This document shows, one piece after another, positions 1 to 8,587 of a stretch of DNA of 64,000 nt (position 1 is its first letter; each line of letters opens with the position of its first letter). The position numbers were made by a program, and so were the translations under genes. The stretch is taken from assembly GCA_944385995.1 (NCBI GenBank), contig CALWZL010000005.1:1-64000 (forward strand), read 5' to 3'. This DNA is from an uncultured Faecalibacterium sp. (GTDB lineage: Bacteria; Bacillota; Clostridia; Oscillospirales; Ruminococcaceae). A model generated the notes under the pieces. The model did no database searches. It was given only the letters and a program-made list of their open reading frames with translations, and was not told where the DNA came from.

Positions 1-10
1 TGGAGACCAT

Positions 11-343
11 ATGCCTATCGTCCGGAAATACGTCCGGCAAGCGAGAAAATATGCTCCCATTGAGAAACGAATTCCGGAAGAGATGATCTCTATGAAAGAG
101 ATTATAATCTACCGGGCAGGTACTGAGCCTATGGACAGGGCGAAGTATCGCATCTCCTGGACAACTTCCATGGAAAAGGCACAGTGGTTTTATGACAGGG
201 CATTGCACTTCGGGAGCCCGGTATGCCATCTGTATCGCGGGGTCATTCGGCCGGAGCAGATCATCTGGTATACCGATGATCGGAACGAAAAAGAAGTAAT
301 GCAGTATGGTTCGGTCAGGAACATTGAAGAAATAGCAAGGTAA
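11..343 (+). CDS. Small hypothetical protein, possibly ADP-ribosyltransferase-like
   Basis: A 110-residue protein that I cannot assign with certainty. The frame stays open to the left edge of the window, so the true start may lie outside; an in-window ATG has a GGAG five bases upstream. From about residue 28 the text reads like small ART-fold proteins of plasmids: an Arg in 'IYRAG' (near 34-38), a central SWT (near 49-51), and a late E-x-E in 'NEKEV' (near 93-97). That R / S-W-T / E-x-E order is the pattern of Arg-type ADP-ribosyltransferases, but the match is by eye only. It lies before a strong terminator and the mobilisation region, so it is probably cargo of the element. Confidence 0.45.
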   Translation: MPIVRKYVRQARKYAPIEKRIPEEMISMKEIIIYRAGTEPMDRAKYRISWTTSMEKAQWFYDRALHFGSPVCHLYRGVIRPEQIIWYTDDRNEKEVMQYGSVRNIEEIAR

Positions 344-363
344 AACGCAACCACATGAAGAAT

Positions 364-412
364 ACGGGTGCTGGTCATAACAGTTTTTGTTATGGCTGGC
401 ACCCGTAATTTT
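364..412 (+). terminator. Rho-independent terminator after the first gene
   Basis: Long near-perfect hairpin with arms 364-382 and 388-406 (ACGGGTGCTGG... / ...CTGGCACCCGT), followed by AATTTTTTGGG. It ends the transcript of the preceding small gene and isolates the oriT/relaxase region. Confidence 0.8.
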
Positions 413-526
413 TTGGGCAAATGGGCCGTAACGGTCCTATTTGAAATGCGGTGGCGGACCCTGACCGAAAACGGCTCCCGCAGGAGCCGTAATCCCCCTC
501 GGAGAGCCCCTCGGGAGAGCCCACGG

Positions 527-584
527 CACTTTGCAGCCTCAGGCTGAAAGTGTCATAGTGGGTTATTACACTTCCGCAGAAGTG
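527..584 (+). other. oriT: Putative oriT for the MobV relaxase
   Basis: An inverted repeat (CACTTTgCAGCCT at 527-539, AGGCTGAAAGTG at 541-552) is followed directly by TCATAGTGGGTTATTACACTT and then a small CACTT/AAGTG hairpin (569-584). The order of a dyad ending in AAAGT, then a TAGTGxGTTAT core, is the layout known for pMV158/MobV-type origins of transfer, where the relaxase nicks in the GTG/TTAT core. It sits about 50 bases upstream of a MobV gene, the usual place. The nick position is inferred. Confidence 0.6.
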
Positions 585-636
585 CATCTCCCGGGCCTCC
601 CCGTATCTACCGCCCAGTGGGCGAGAAAGGAGCGCT

Positions 637-1896
637 ATGGCAAGAGGCGACGGTATCGACCGTACCAGCGCGAGGAATATGAGATTGACCACACAGAAAT
701 TGAAAAACGCCCAGGAGCATAACGAGCGCGAGAAGGACTCCTACGTCAACCCGGATATTGTCCCGGAACGCTCTCACATGAACGTCCATTTCAGGAAGCC
801 GGATGGAAGCTATTTGGAGAAGTTTGATCGAATGGAGGCAGACGGTATCATCTCTACCCGCGGCCTCAAGGAGGACGCCTTCCGGTATGGAGAGCTGGTC
901 TTTGATGTGAACTCCGCTTATTTTTTCAACCGGGGCGGGTATGAGTTCGCCAAAGAATTTTATGAGGCTGCCTATCAGGCCGCCATCAAGATTGTGGGAG
1001 GGGAGCAGTATATCCTGTCCGCAGTGATGCATGCCGATGAACGCAACCGGGCCATGTCAGATGCTCTGGGTCAAGATGTCTACCACTACCACCTCCATGT
1101 GGTGTATGTCCCGGTGGTAGAAAAGCAAATCCTTTGGACCAAACGATGCAAAGATAAGTCCCTGGTGGGAAAGGTGAAGGAGACCATCATGCAGGTCAGT
1201 ATGAGCAAGAAGTGGGCCTCCAAACCCATCCTGGACGAAACCACCGGTGAGCCATTGAGGACCGAGAAGGGGAAACCAATCCTCAAGAAATCCTACAGCG
1301 TCCTCCAGGATGACTTCTTCCGGTATATGCAGGAAGCTGGATACACCGATGTCGAGCGTGGGGAGAGAGGCAGCTCGGAGGAGCATCTGACCGTGACCCA
1401 GTTTAAGGTTCAGAAGGAGCAGGAAAGGCTGGCAGCCCTGACCGAGCAGACCCAGGAGAAAGAGCAACAGGCTGCCTCTCTGGAAAAGAAGCTGGAGAAA
1501 GTCCAGCGGCAGCAGGTGGAGATCCAGAAAGTGGAACAGATCGAAGCCCGGCCCGTTCCGTTTTCTTCCAAGGTGATTCTGGAGCGCTCAGAATATGAAG
1601 TACTTTCAGCCGCTGCCAAGAAGTACTGTACCCAGGAGCATAAAGCAATTGGCTTCAAGAAAGCTTTGGACGCCGCCAATAAGCTGATCGTGGAACTGAA
1701 GAACAAAGTGGCCGCTTTGAATGCAGAATTACAGGAGTATAAATCGGTCCGGCGTCAGCTGAACACAGCAGGTCTGGAACAGGAAAATACAGCTCTGAAA
1801 AAGAAGCTCCAGAACTATGAAGCAGAGATTGAAAGGAACAAACTCTGGCATCTTTTTGAACGCCCCAAAGCCAAGCCCCAGAAGGAGAAAATCTAA
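637..1896 (+). CDS. mobV: MobV-family relaxase (plasmid recombination/mobilisation protein)
   Basis: A 419-residue Pre/Mob relaxase that would nick oriT and stay bound to the 5' end during conjugal mobilisation by a helper system. The N-terminal catalytic half contains the family histidine motifs: H132-A-D-E near 132-135 and the metal-binding H150-Y-H152-L-H154. N49 and H51 sit in an early conserved 'MNVHF' block. From about residue 245 the protein is highly charged and coiled-coil-like (repeated E/K/Q heptads), ending in a basic tail, as is common in MobV proteins. The ATG has GAAAGGAG upstream. The oriT-like dyad lies just 5' and a terminator follows, so it is probably a single-gene transcript. 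No coupling protein or mating genes are seen, which fits a mobilisable rather than self-transmissible element. Confidence 0.9.
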   Translation: MARGDGIDRTSARNMRLTTQKLKNAQEHNEREKDSYVNPDIVPERSHMNVHFRKPDGSYLEKFDRMEADGIISTRGLKEDAFRYGELVFDVNSAYFFNRGGYEFAKEFYEAAYQAAIKIVGGEQYILSAVMHADERNRAMSDALGQDVYHYHLHVVYVPVVEKQILWTKRCKDKSLVGKVKETIMQVSMSKKWASKPILDETTGEPLRTEKGKPILKKSYSVLQDDFFRYMQEAGYTDVERGERGSSEEHLTVTQFKVQKEQERLAALTEQTQEKEQQAASLEKKLEKVQRQQVEIQKVEQIEARPVPFSSKVILERSEYEVLSAAAKKYCTQEHKAIGFKKALDAANKLIVELKNKVAALNAELQEYKSVRRQLNTAGLEQENTALKKKLQNYEAEIERNKLWHLFERPKAKPQKEKI

Positions 1897-1922
1897 AGAA
1901 CAGTACCGTATGAAATGATAAA

Positions 1923-1968
1923 CCGCCTGTACCCGTACAGCTGATGCACGGGTGCAGGCGGGCTTTTT
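1923..1968 (+). terminator. Terminator between mobV and the convergent XRE gene
   Basis: Arms CCGCCTGTACCCGT (1923-1936) and ACGGGTGCAGGCGG (1948-1961) with an 11-base loop, followed by GCTTTTTTA. The stem carries one or two mismatches and the U tract is clear. It lies between convergent genes. Confidence 0.8.
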
Positions 1969-1972
1969 TATT

Positions 1973-2215
1973 TTACTGGAGTTCCTGATCCAGATCCCGG
2001 AACAGGTCAGAATCAAAGAACTGCTCGATGGTAATTCCCAGGCCATCACAAAGCTTTTTGATGGTGGAAATGGTGGCGCTCCGATTGCGGCCACTAACAA
2101 TGTTGTTGACCGTGGACTGGGTGACACCGCTCATGGTGCTCAGTTTGTTGATGGAGATATTCTTCTCCCGGCAGAGTTCCAAGATGCGTTCCTTGACTGC
2201 TTCACCGATACACAA
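1973..2215 (-). CDS. Small XRE-family helix-turn-helix regulator
   Basis: An 80-residue, essentially single-domain Cro/CI-type DNA-binding protein. The helix-turn-helix spans about residues 18-62 (ISINKLSTMSGVTQSTVNN..., with the recognition helix around 'TQSTVNNIVSG'). The start is TTG with AGGTGA about seven bases upstream. It lies 14 bases after the neighbouring XRE gene in the same direction, so the two are probably one transcript. There is no peptidase or sensor domain. It probably controls the element's own mobilisation or cargo genes; targets are unknown. Confidence 0.8.
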   Translation of the reverse strand: MCIGEAVKERILELCREKNISINKLSTMSGVTQSTVNNIVSGRNRSATISTIKKLCDGLGITIEQFFDSDLFRDLDQELQ

Positions 2216-2229
2216 GGCAGATCACCTGA

Positions 2230-2544
2230 TTACATCTTTTCAATTAGGGCAAACACCACAGCCTGCTGCTCCTCGGTCAACCTGGCCCAGGATTCCAAAA
2301 GCTTTTTCTGCGAATCCGTTAAAGCAACGGGATCGTCTTCCTCGGCAAACAGCTGGGAAAGAGTGATTCCAAAAGCAGTACAAATCTTTTCCAGGGAGGG
2401 GATGGTGGGAATCATATTTTTCCGATACCAGGAAGAAATAGTGGACTGTGGGAGACCGGAACGCTCTGCAAGCTGGTATTCGGTCCAGCCTCGTTCTTCT
2501 CGATATGCGGTGATAACAGAAAGAATGTCCTTCACCTGAGTCAC
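2230..2544 (-). CDS. XRE-family helix-turn-helix regulator
   Basis: A protein of about 104 residues with an N-terminal Cro/CI helix-turn-helix (near residues 8-65, 'TEYQLAERSGLPQSTISSWYRK') and a short C-terminal helical tail (LTDSQKKLLESWARLTEEQQ) typical of Clostridia XRE proteins. The frame opens at GTG 2544. An in-frame GTG at 2535 is better spaced from AAAGGGG, so the true N-terminus may be three residues shorter. It is divergent from the SLOG gene at 2653 with about 110 bases between them, so it could repress both directions. Confidence 0.8.
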   Translation of the reverse strand: MTQVKDILSVITAYREERGWTEYQLAERSGLPQSTISSWYRKNMIPTIPSLEKICTAFGITLSQLFAEEDDPVALTDSQKKLLESWARLTEEQQAVVFALIEKM

Positions 2545-2586
2545 CCCTTTAATTGTGTTTTTCGTAAATTATACTTTTACAATTCG

Positions 2587-2615
2587 TTGCAAGTTAATTA
2601 TTTATATCGTATAAT
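2587..2615 (+). promoter_or_regulatory. Promoter for the SLOG-protein gene
   Basis: TTGCAA (2587-2592), a 17-base spacer, then TATAAT (2610-2615). It lies in the AT-rich gap between divergent genes, about 38 bases before the ATG at 2653. On the other strand a TATAAT (complement at 2568-2573) could serve the XRE gene. Confidence 0.65.
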
Positions 2616-2652
2616 TTTAACGAGTTACATAACTATAAAGGGAGGGCAGACT

Positions 2653-3093
2653 ATGAAGAAGACCTGCTTTTTCATTGGCCATAGAGATGCCCCGGATACC
2701 ATTTACCCGGCATTGTTGGCTGAAGTGGAGCACCATATTACAGAGCTTGGGGTAGGGGAGTTCATCGTAGGACACTATGGCAGGTTTGACAGCCTTGCTG
2801 CCAGGGCAGTGAAAGAGTCAAAGACTCGGCACCCGGAAGTGGAGCTGACTCTGCTGCTTCCTTATCATCCGGCAAAGAGGCCCATCCAGAAGCCGGAAGG
2901 CTTTGACAGCTTGTTCTATCCCCCTGGAATGGAGAAAGTGCCCTATAGGGCGGCCATCGTGGCGGCAAACCGATATGTCGTAGACCATGTGGATTACTTG
3001 ATCGCCTATGCCTGGCAGCCGGGGAGCAATGCCAGAGCACTGGTGGAGTATGCTCAGAAAAAAGATATTAAAGTTGTAAAGCTGATAATTTAG
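2653..3093 (+). CDS. SLOG-superfamily (DUF1273-like) protein
   Basis: A 146-residue Rossmann-like protein. An early 'CFFIGHRDAP' strand-loop, a central 'VGHYGRFDSLAARAVKE' (Gly-rich nucleotide-binding loop plus helix) and a late 'DYLIAYAWQPGSNARALVEYA' are the three signature stretches of SLOG/DprA/YpsA-like proteins, which bind nucleotides or nucleotide-derived ligands. I chose ATG 2653 because GGAGGG lies nine bases upstream; the open frame begins earlier at 2587 in promoter sequence. SLOG proteins are recurrent in phage-conflict systems as ligand sensors. Here it sits directly before a defence block, so a role there is possible but only inferred. Confidence 0.7.
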   Translation: MKKTCFFIGHRDAPDTIYPALLAEVEHHITELGVGEFIVGHYGRFDSLAARAVKESKTRHPEVELTLLLPYHPAKRPIQKPEGFDSLFYPPGMEKVPYRAAIVAANRYVVDHVDYLIAYAWQPGSNARALVEYAQKKDIKVVKLII

Positions 3094-3224
3094 CTTAAGC
3101 CAAATTTTTATACGTTAGTTGATGCTGTAAGATATAAAGAGTATAATAATATTAATAAGCTCTGTGCAGAGTTGAGTAGAGAACAACTGCCTGTGGGGAG
3201 ACTGGACCAAAAGGAAGTGCGATT

Positions 3225-6200
3225 TTGGAAAATAAAATAGAAGTAGTAAGAGAAACTAAGCAAGAAAAAGTTGTTTCTCTTTTTAAATTTATAGAAGAGT
3301 TGAATAAGCTAAAACAAAAAGTGATTCTGCGGGTATCAGAGTATCCGTGGTGGAGTCCAATCTCTTCTTTTCCCAATGATTCTGAAAACATTAAAGTTTT
3401 TTATCGGGATCGCACAGAAGAGGAGGGGCTAGAGCCAGAAAATGATTCAAACATCCTTCTGTCTGTACATAAGCCGGAATTCCAGCGTTGCCCAGTGCCT
3501 GATTCCAGTTTTGGTGAATGGCTGGAGCAGGGGTGGAATGATTATCGGTACCCAGTCAGAGTAAAGGAAATAATTCACCATTCTACAAAAGCTTCAGGAC
3601 AGGCAAAATCGCAGAATGTGGATGAACCGGATGAAAGTGATCTTAAGTTTTTTTCTGATAATCAGAAACGTGTTGATGAATATCAGGCTTGGAGTGTAAA
3701 ACGCAATGCGTGGGCCGAAAAACAAAGGTTGCTCGCCCGAACGAGAAACTTCTTTTCAGATCTTTACAAAATATGTGTTGACTTGGAACGAGATTCCGAA
3801 ACATTGGAGCTTGTAGTGGCGGACGGCTTTATCCGTGATCGGAGAACAGCTGAAATTGACCATCCGATTTTGACCCGGCGGGTGAAAATTCGCCATGATT
3901 CAAGAGAAAACACCATCTATATTGAAGATACTGACGCAGAGACCGATCTTTATACAGTCATGTTTCAGAATATGGAAGAGATCAACTTAGCTTCTATTAA
4001 CCACTTAAGAGTTGATCTCCATCAAAATGACTATCATCCTTTGGATCGAAATGAGCTGCCAGTATTCTTTAAGATGTTTATTCATCAGCTCTCTTCGGAA
4101 AGTATTTACTCGGAAAATGGCATTCCGGATGGCTGGCAGAAAAAAGAGCGCCTTCTGCTTTATCGTAACCCCTGCTATATTCTGCGGAAACGTTTGGATG
4201 GAGCAGTGAAGGCTATCGAACAAATCATTGAACACGTAAGTGAAACAGGGGAAGTCCCTGCTCCCATCGGAGATATTGTAGAAGGCGGGAAAATTGATAT
4301 TCCTGAAGATACAGGAGAGACTTCCATTGAGGAGCAGCTGGCAGCCGTTGGTGGTGAAAGCGTTGATATTCTGATTTCTAAGGAAGCCAACAAAGAGCAG
4401 CTGGAAATCGCGCGCCGAATTGAACAATATAACGCTGTTTTGGTGCAAGGCCCTCCGGGAACAGGAAAAACCCATACGATTGCGAATTTGATGGGACATT
4501 TTTTGGCTCAGGGAAAAAGCATCCTTGTTACCAGTCAGACACAGAAAGCGTTGAGCGTTCTAAAAGAAAAGGTAGTGCCTGGACTTCAGAATTTATGTGT
4601 GTCTATGCTGGATGACTCCAATGTTGATATGGAAAAATCCATTGATGGAATTACCAGTTATATGGCACAGTATACTTCCTTTGATCTCAAGAAGGAAATG
4701 GATTCTCTAGGGCAGGAACGAAAGAAAATTATCAACGATCTTGCCGATGTACGAAAGAAACTTTTCGCTATTATCAATCAGGAGTGCAACTGTATTGTTT
4801 ATAATGGTGAGCAAATTTCTCCATCGGCTGCAGCTGCTTTTGTTCAGAAAAACAGTAAGGAGCTTTCTTATATCCCAGGAACGGTCCGCTTATATGAACC
4901 ATTGCCGCTTAGTTTTACAGAGCTAACAGAGCTTTACCGAAGCAATGGCACGATCAGCCCGCAGGATGAAATAGAATTTGCACAGAACATTCCCAACCCA
5001 ACCACGATAATGTCTCCAAGCGATTTTGAACAAAAATGCGATGTTCTACATTATGAACAGGCTCGATTAAAGTCTTTGGCTGAGAATAACCATTGGGAGA
5101 TTTTGAACTGTCCAGAAGAAAAGAAAATCGTGATGAATGGCCCGTTTGGGCATATGACATTGGATTATCCGTCTTCACAAGCGGTAAATCAGCTCCGGGA
5201 GTATATTTCCACAATTCCGAAATGGGAATCGTGGATGCAGTATTGTGCTGCGGATGGTAAGAAGGGAAATAACTATAGATTGCTATGGGATCAGCTGATC
5301 GACCAAATCCAGAAAACCTGTATATGCGCAGAAAATCTGCTTACCGAAAAATTTGGTAAGGAAGTTGTTGTTCTAAATGAGGGGCCTGAGTTTCCCAATG
5401 CAGTACGGCAATTGTTGGAAAAGTATAGCCAGGGAGGAAAGATCAGTAAACTAGTGCTGTTTCTGAACAAACAGTTGGAGGTAGCTCTAAACGGAGCTAC
5501 CATTAATGGCCAGAAGCCGCAGAACGCAGAAGACTGCAAGCTGATACTTCATGTTTTGGAAATGAAGGCGATGAGAGATCAGTGTGCTTCTTACTGGAAT
5601 GATCTGATTGCCAAACATGGCGTTCCACGTTTTTACGATCTCGATCCACAGGAACCGGAGAGAGTTGCTGCAAATTATATTCCTTTAGTTCGGCGCTATT
5701 TGGACTGGTTTAAAGACGAGTATGCAGTGCTCACACAGCGTATGGAGAGTGTGGGTCTGCTTTGTGATACCGTTTTCCAGAATAATACGCTGGATTCAGA
5801 GATTGTTTTAACGGAAAAAATCTTATCAGCAGTGGAGAACGTAATTCCGAGGTTTTGTGATCTCTTTGACATCGTTGAAGCAATTTCCACGATTGAAGAA
5901 AATTTAAAGAGTAACCGGACAATTCTTCAATCGGGCAAGAGAATCGATTCAGAAGAATGCAAAGCCCTTTACTCTGCGACGGTAACATATGATACCGCCG
6001 CATATAGAGATGCATATAGGATTCTGGAAGACACATATGCAAAGATCAGCCTTAAGAATCAACGTGAGGAATACTTGAATCGCTTGGCTCCAGTTGCACC
6101 TCAGTGGGCTGATGCAATCCGCAACCGGACTGGTATGCATGGCAGCATTTCTGTACCTGACAATATTGAGGATGCCTGGCGCTGGAAACAATACTGCGGG

Positions 6201-8288
6201 ATCATCGAAGAAATTGTAGCGGAACCATTTGCGGAACTGCAAAAAAAGAGCCTTTCCCTAAGTCGGGAATACCGTGAGGTTACTGCAAAATTTGCAGAAA
6301 AATCAGCTTGGTATCATTTGCTGTGCAGAACAGAGCACGATATCAGTATGAAGCAGGCACTGCAGGGGTGGAAATTAACTGTAAAGAAGATCGGCAAGGG
6401 TACCGGAAAAAATGCGCCGATGTACCGTGCTGAAGCGCGCAAATTGATGGTAAAATGTCAGGATGCTGTTCCAGCGTGGATCATGCCAATTGGAAAAGCA
6501 CTGGAAAGTCTTAATCCCCGTACAAATAAATTTGACATTATTATCATTGATGAGGCAAGCCAGTCCGATATTTCCTCTCTGGCTATTTTATATATGGGCA
6601 GGAAGCTGGTTATTGTAGGTGATGATAAACAGGTCAGCCCGATGGCAGTTGGTGTTGAAACGGATAAGATGAACGTTTTGAAGGAAATGTACCTTGCCGA
6701 CAAAATTCCAAATGCCCATCTATACGATGCGAAAACGTCCATTTATGATATTGCAGCCACCACTTTCCAGCCGTTAATGCTCCGTGAACACTTTCGGTGT
6801 GTCCCTGAGATCATCGAATTTTCCAACTGGCTTTCTTATGATTTTAAGATTAAACCATTGCGTGATTGCAGCAATAGCGTTTTGCTGCCAGCAGTTGTGA
6901 ACTACCGGGTAACCAACGGCGAACGAATCGGAAAAACCAATCCAAACGAGGCAAAAGCGATTGTTGCCCTGTTGCAGGCATGTTTGGAGCAGCCGGAGTA
7001 TGCGGGCAAATCCTTTGGAATTATTTCTCTGTTGGGAGATGAACAAGTCAAGAAACTCCAGGAAGAAATCTATAAACACATTGACGCAAAGGTATGCAGT
7101 GAGCGACGAATTCTTTGTGGCAATGCTTCCAATTTCCAGGGAGATGAGCGTGATGTGATTTTCCTGAGTGTGGTGGATTGTGCAAATGGAGGAGGTCCCG
7201 TTGCAAAGCAAGGCTTTGGAGTAGATGACGCTTATAGAAAACGATACAACGTTGCAGTGAGCCGTGCCAAAGATCAGCTCTGGGTTGTGGATTCCCTCGA
7301 TTCGGCAAACGATCTGAAACCGGGCGATATCCGTAAAATGTTGATTGATTTTTCCTTAAATCCTGAGTCCATCCATATTCTGAATTCCAAAATTGAAGAA
7401 AAGTCAGAATCTCCTTTTGAAGCCTCTGTTGCAAAATACCTTGCAATGAAAGGCTATCATTTGGTACAGCAGTGGGAAGTGGGCGCGTATCGCCTGGATA
7501 TGGTTGCAGTGTGTGGGAAAAAGAAGATTGCAATCGAATGTGATGGTGAACGTTATCACAGCGGAGAAAACAAGATTCGTGAAGATATGGAACGCCAAAC
7601 GATTCTTGAGCGTCTGGGATGGCGTTTTATCCGAATTCGTGGCAGCGAATACTATCGTAATCCGGAGAAAACCATGGAACGAGTAGTGGCGGCACTATGT
7701 GAACAGGGAATTGAACCGGGAGAGGATAAAGCAATTGAGAAGGTGCCCGACCAGGAGACAGAATTGCTGCAGCGCGTAAAACAGCAGGCGCATGCCATTC
7801 TTGGCGAAGAAGAACTAGCTCAATCTGAGACGGCTACAATTGCGGCGGCATTGGACCCTAAGAACGATGTCATAGGGGCAAAGATCGAACAGCCAAAGAG
7901 TTTGGTTGTTTCGCACATTGGTACAGCTGACAGCCAACAATCGATGCCAAAAGCTATACCAGTTCCTGATGAAAAAGCCGTAGACCAGGGTTCCCCAAAG
8001 CAGCGAAAATTTAAAACCACTAGAAAGATGCAGGTCAAAAATCGTCCTACGGAATCAGAACAGCTGTCACTGTTTGACAAAGAAGCCGCTAAAGACATTC
8101 TCGAATTTCTTCAAAATAGGGGAATCCAGTATATAGATAAGCGCTCTAGTGGAGGTAGCCTATGGATTATTGGAGGCCAGGAACTTTCAGATGTTGTAGC
8201 AAAGGCCAAAGAGCTTGGCTGTGTCTTTCACTTCAAAAAAGAAGGGGGGAGAGTAACAAAAAATCAACCCGGATGGTGGACAAAATGA
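3225..8288 (+). CDS. Giant SF1 helicase with C-terminal Vsr/DUF559-type nuclease domain
   Basis: A 1687-residue predicted defence protein. The N-terminal 380 or so residues match nothing I recognise. A superfamily 1 (Upf1-like AAA_11/AAA_12) motor follows: Walker A GPPGTGKT at 409-416, a long insertion (about 470-1080), Walker B D1109-E1110-A-S, then 'VGDDKQVSP' and a C-terminal helicase half with 'REHFRCVPEI' and 'NVAVSRAKDQLWVV'. A PD-(D/E)XK-like nuclease of the Vsr/DUF559 type comes next (D1425, then E1438-C-D1440-G, 'RYHS'), and the last 70 residues form a small 'GGSLWIIGG...PGWW' domain. The order helicase-Vsr in one very large protein resembles the single-gene Hhe defence system (HEPN-helicase-Vsr); I see no clear HEPN motif. 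The start may be TTG. The gene is AT-richer than its flanks. Confidence 0.85.
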   Translation: MENKIEVVRETKQEKVVSLFKFIEELNKLKQKVILRVSEYPWWSPISSFPNDSENIKVFYRDRTEEEGLEPENDSNILLSVHKPEFQRCPVPDSSFGEWLEQGWNDYRYPVRVKEIIHHSTKASGQAKSQNVDEPDESDLKFFSDNQKRVDEYQAWSVKRNAWAEKQRLLARTRNFFSDLYKICVDLERDSETLELVVADGFIRDRRTAEIDHPILTRRVKIRHDSRENTIYIEDTDAETDLYTVMFQNMEEINLASINHLRVDLHQNDYHPLDRNELPVFFKMFIHQLSSESIYSENGIPDGWQKKERLLLYRNPCYILRKRLDGAVKAIEQIIEHVSETGEVPAPIGDIVEGGKIDIPEDTGETSIEEQLAAVGGESVDILISKEANKEQLEIARRIEQYNAVLVQGPPGTGKTHTIANLMGHFLAQGKSILVTSQTQKALSVLKEKVVPGLQNLCVSMLDDSNVDMEKSIDGITSYMAQYTSFDLKKEMDSLGQERKKIINDLADVRKKLFAIINQECNCIVYNGEQISPSAAAAFVQKNSKELSYIPGTVRLYEPLPLSFTELTELYRSNGTISPQDEIEFAQNIPNPTTIMSPSDFEQKCDVLHYEQARLKSLAENNHWEILNCPEEKKIVMNGPFGHMTLDYPSSQAVNQLREYISTIPKWESWMQYCAADGKKGNNYRLLWDQLIDQIQKTCICAENLLTEKFGKEVVVLNEGPEFPNAVRQLLEKYSQGGKISKLVLFLNKQLEVALNGATINGQKPQNAEDCKLILHVLEMKAMRDQCASYWNDLIAKHGVPRFYDLDPQEPERVAANYIPLVRRYLDWFKDEYAVLTQRMESVGLLCDTVFQNNTLDSEIVLTEKILSAVENVIPRFCDLFDIVEAISTIEENLKSNRTILQSGKRIDSEECKALYSATVTYDTAAYRDAYRILEDTYAKISLKNQREEYLNRLAPVAPQWADAIRNRTGMHGSISVPDNIEDAWRWKQYCGIIEEIVAEPFAELQKKSLSLSREYREVTAKFAEKSAWYHLLCRTEHDISMKQALQGWKLTVKKIGKGTGKNAPMYRAEARKLMVKCQDAVPAWIMPIGKALESLNPRTNKFDIIIIDEASQSDISSLAILYMGRKLVIVGDDKQVSPMAVGVETDKMNVLKEMYLADKIPNAHLYDAKTSIYDIAATTFQPLMLREHFRCVPEIIEFSNWLSYDFKIKPLRDCSNSVLLPAVVNYRVTNGERIGKTNPNEAKAIVALLQACLEQPEYAGKSFGIISLLGDEQVKKLQEEIYKHIDAKVCSERRILCGNASNFQGDERDVIFLSVVDCANGGGPVAKQGFGVDDAYRKRYNVAVSRAKDQLWVVDSLDSANDLKPGDIRKMLIDFSLNPESIHILNSKIEEKSESPFEASVAKYLAMKGYHLVQQWEVGAYRLDMVAVCGKKKIAIECDGERYHSGENKIREDMERQTILERLGWRFIRIRGSEYYRNPEKTMERVVAALCEQGIEPGEDKAIEKVPDQETELLQRVKQQAHAILGEEELAQSETATIAAALDPKNDVIGAKIEQPKSLVVSHIGTADSQQSMPKAIPVPDEKAVDQGSPKQRKFKTTRKMQVKNRPTESEQLSLFDKEAAKDILEFLQNRGIQYIDKRSSGGSLWIIGGQELSDVVAKAKELGCVFHFKKEGGRVTKNQPGWWTK

Positions 8289-8587
8289 TATTCAAATGAT
8301 TTTGTTTGAGATGAAAAATGGGACAATCTTCCGAATGTAATTGACCTAAGGTATTTGAGAATGCAAATGCACAACAAGAAACTGATAAATCGGAATCAGG
8401 ACCATTACAAAGAAATTTTTCCTGACAATGGGCAATAATTTACAGCTTGACATCTTTGAAATATTCATAATCTTAGTAGCATATGCGAGAGACAAAAGAC
8501 CAAATTACAGATGTGACTGGGGACAAATAATTAGATTCTGTTTATATCAATAAGCAATTGTATGCAGTTATAGATGGTGACAATATT
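8289..8587 (+). other. AT-rich intergenic gap before the Gabija pair
   Basis: No gene is apparent in these 299 bases. A TTGACA (8447-8452) is the only good promoter-like hexamer, and no -10 box sits at the right distance, so a promoter is not firmly placed. The gap suggests that the Gabija pair is transcribed separately from the giant helicase gene. Confidence 0.4.
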
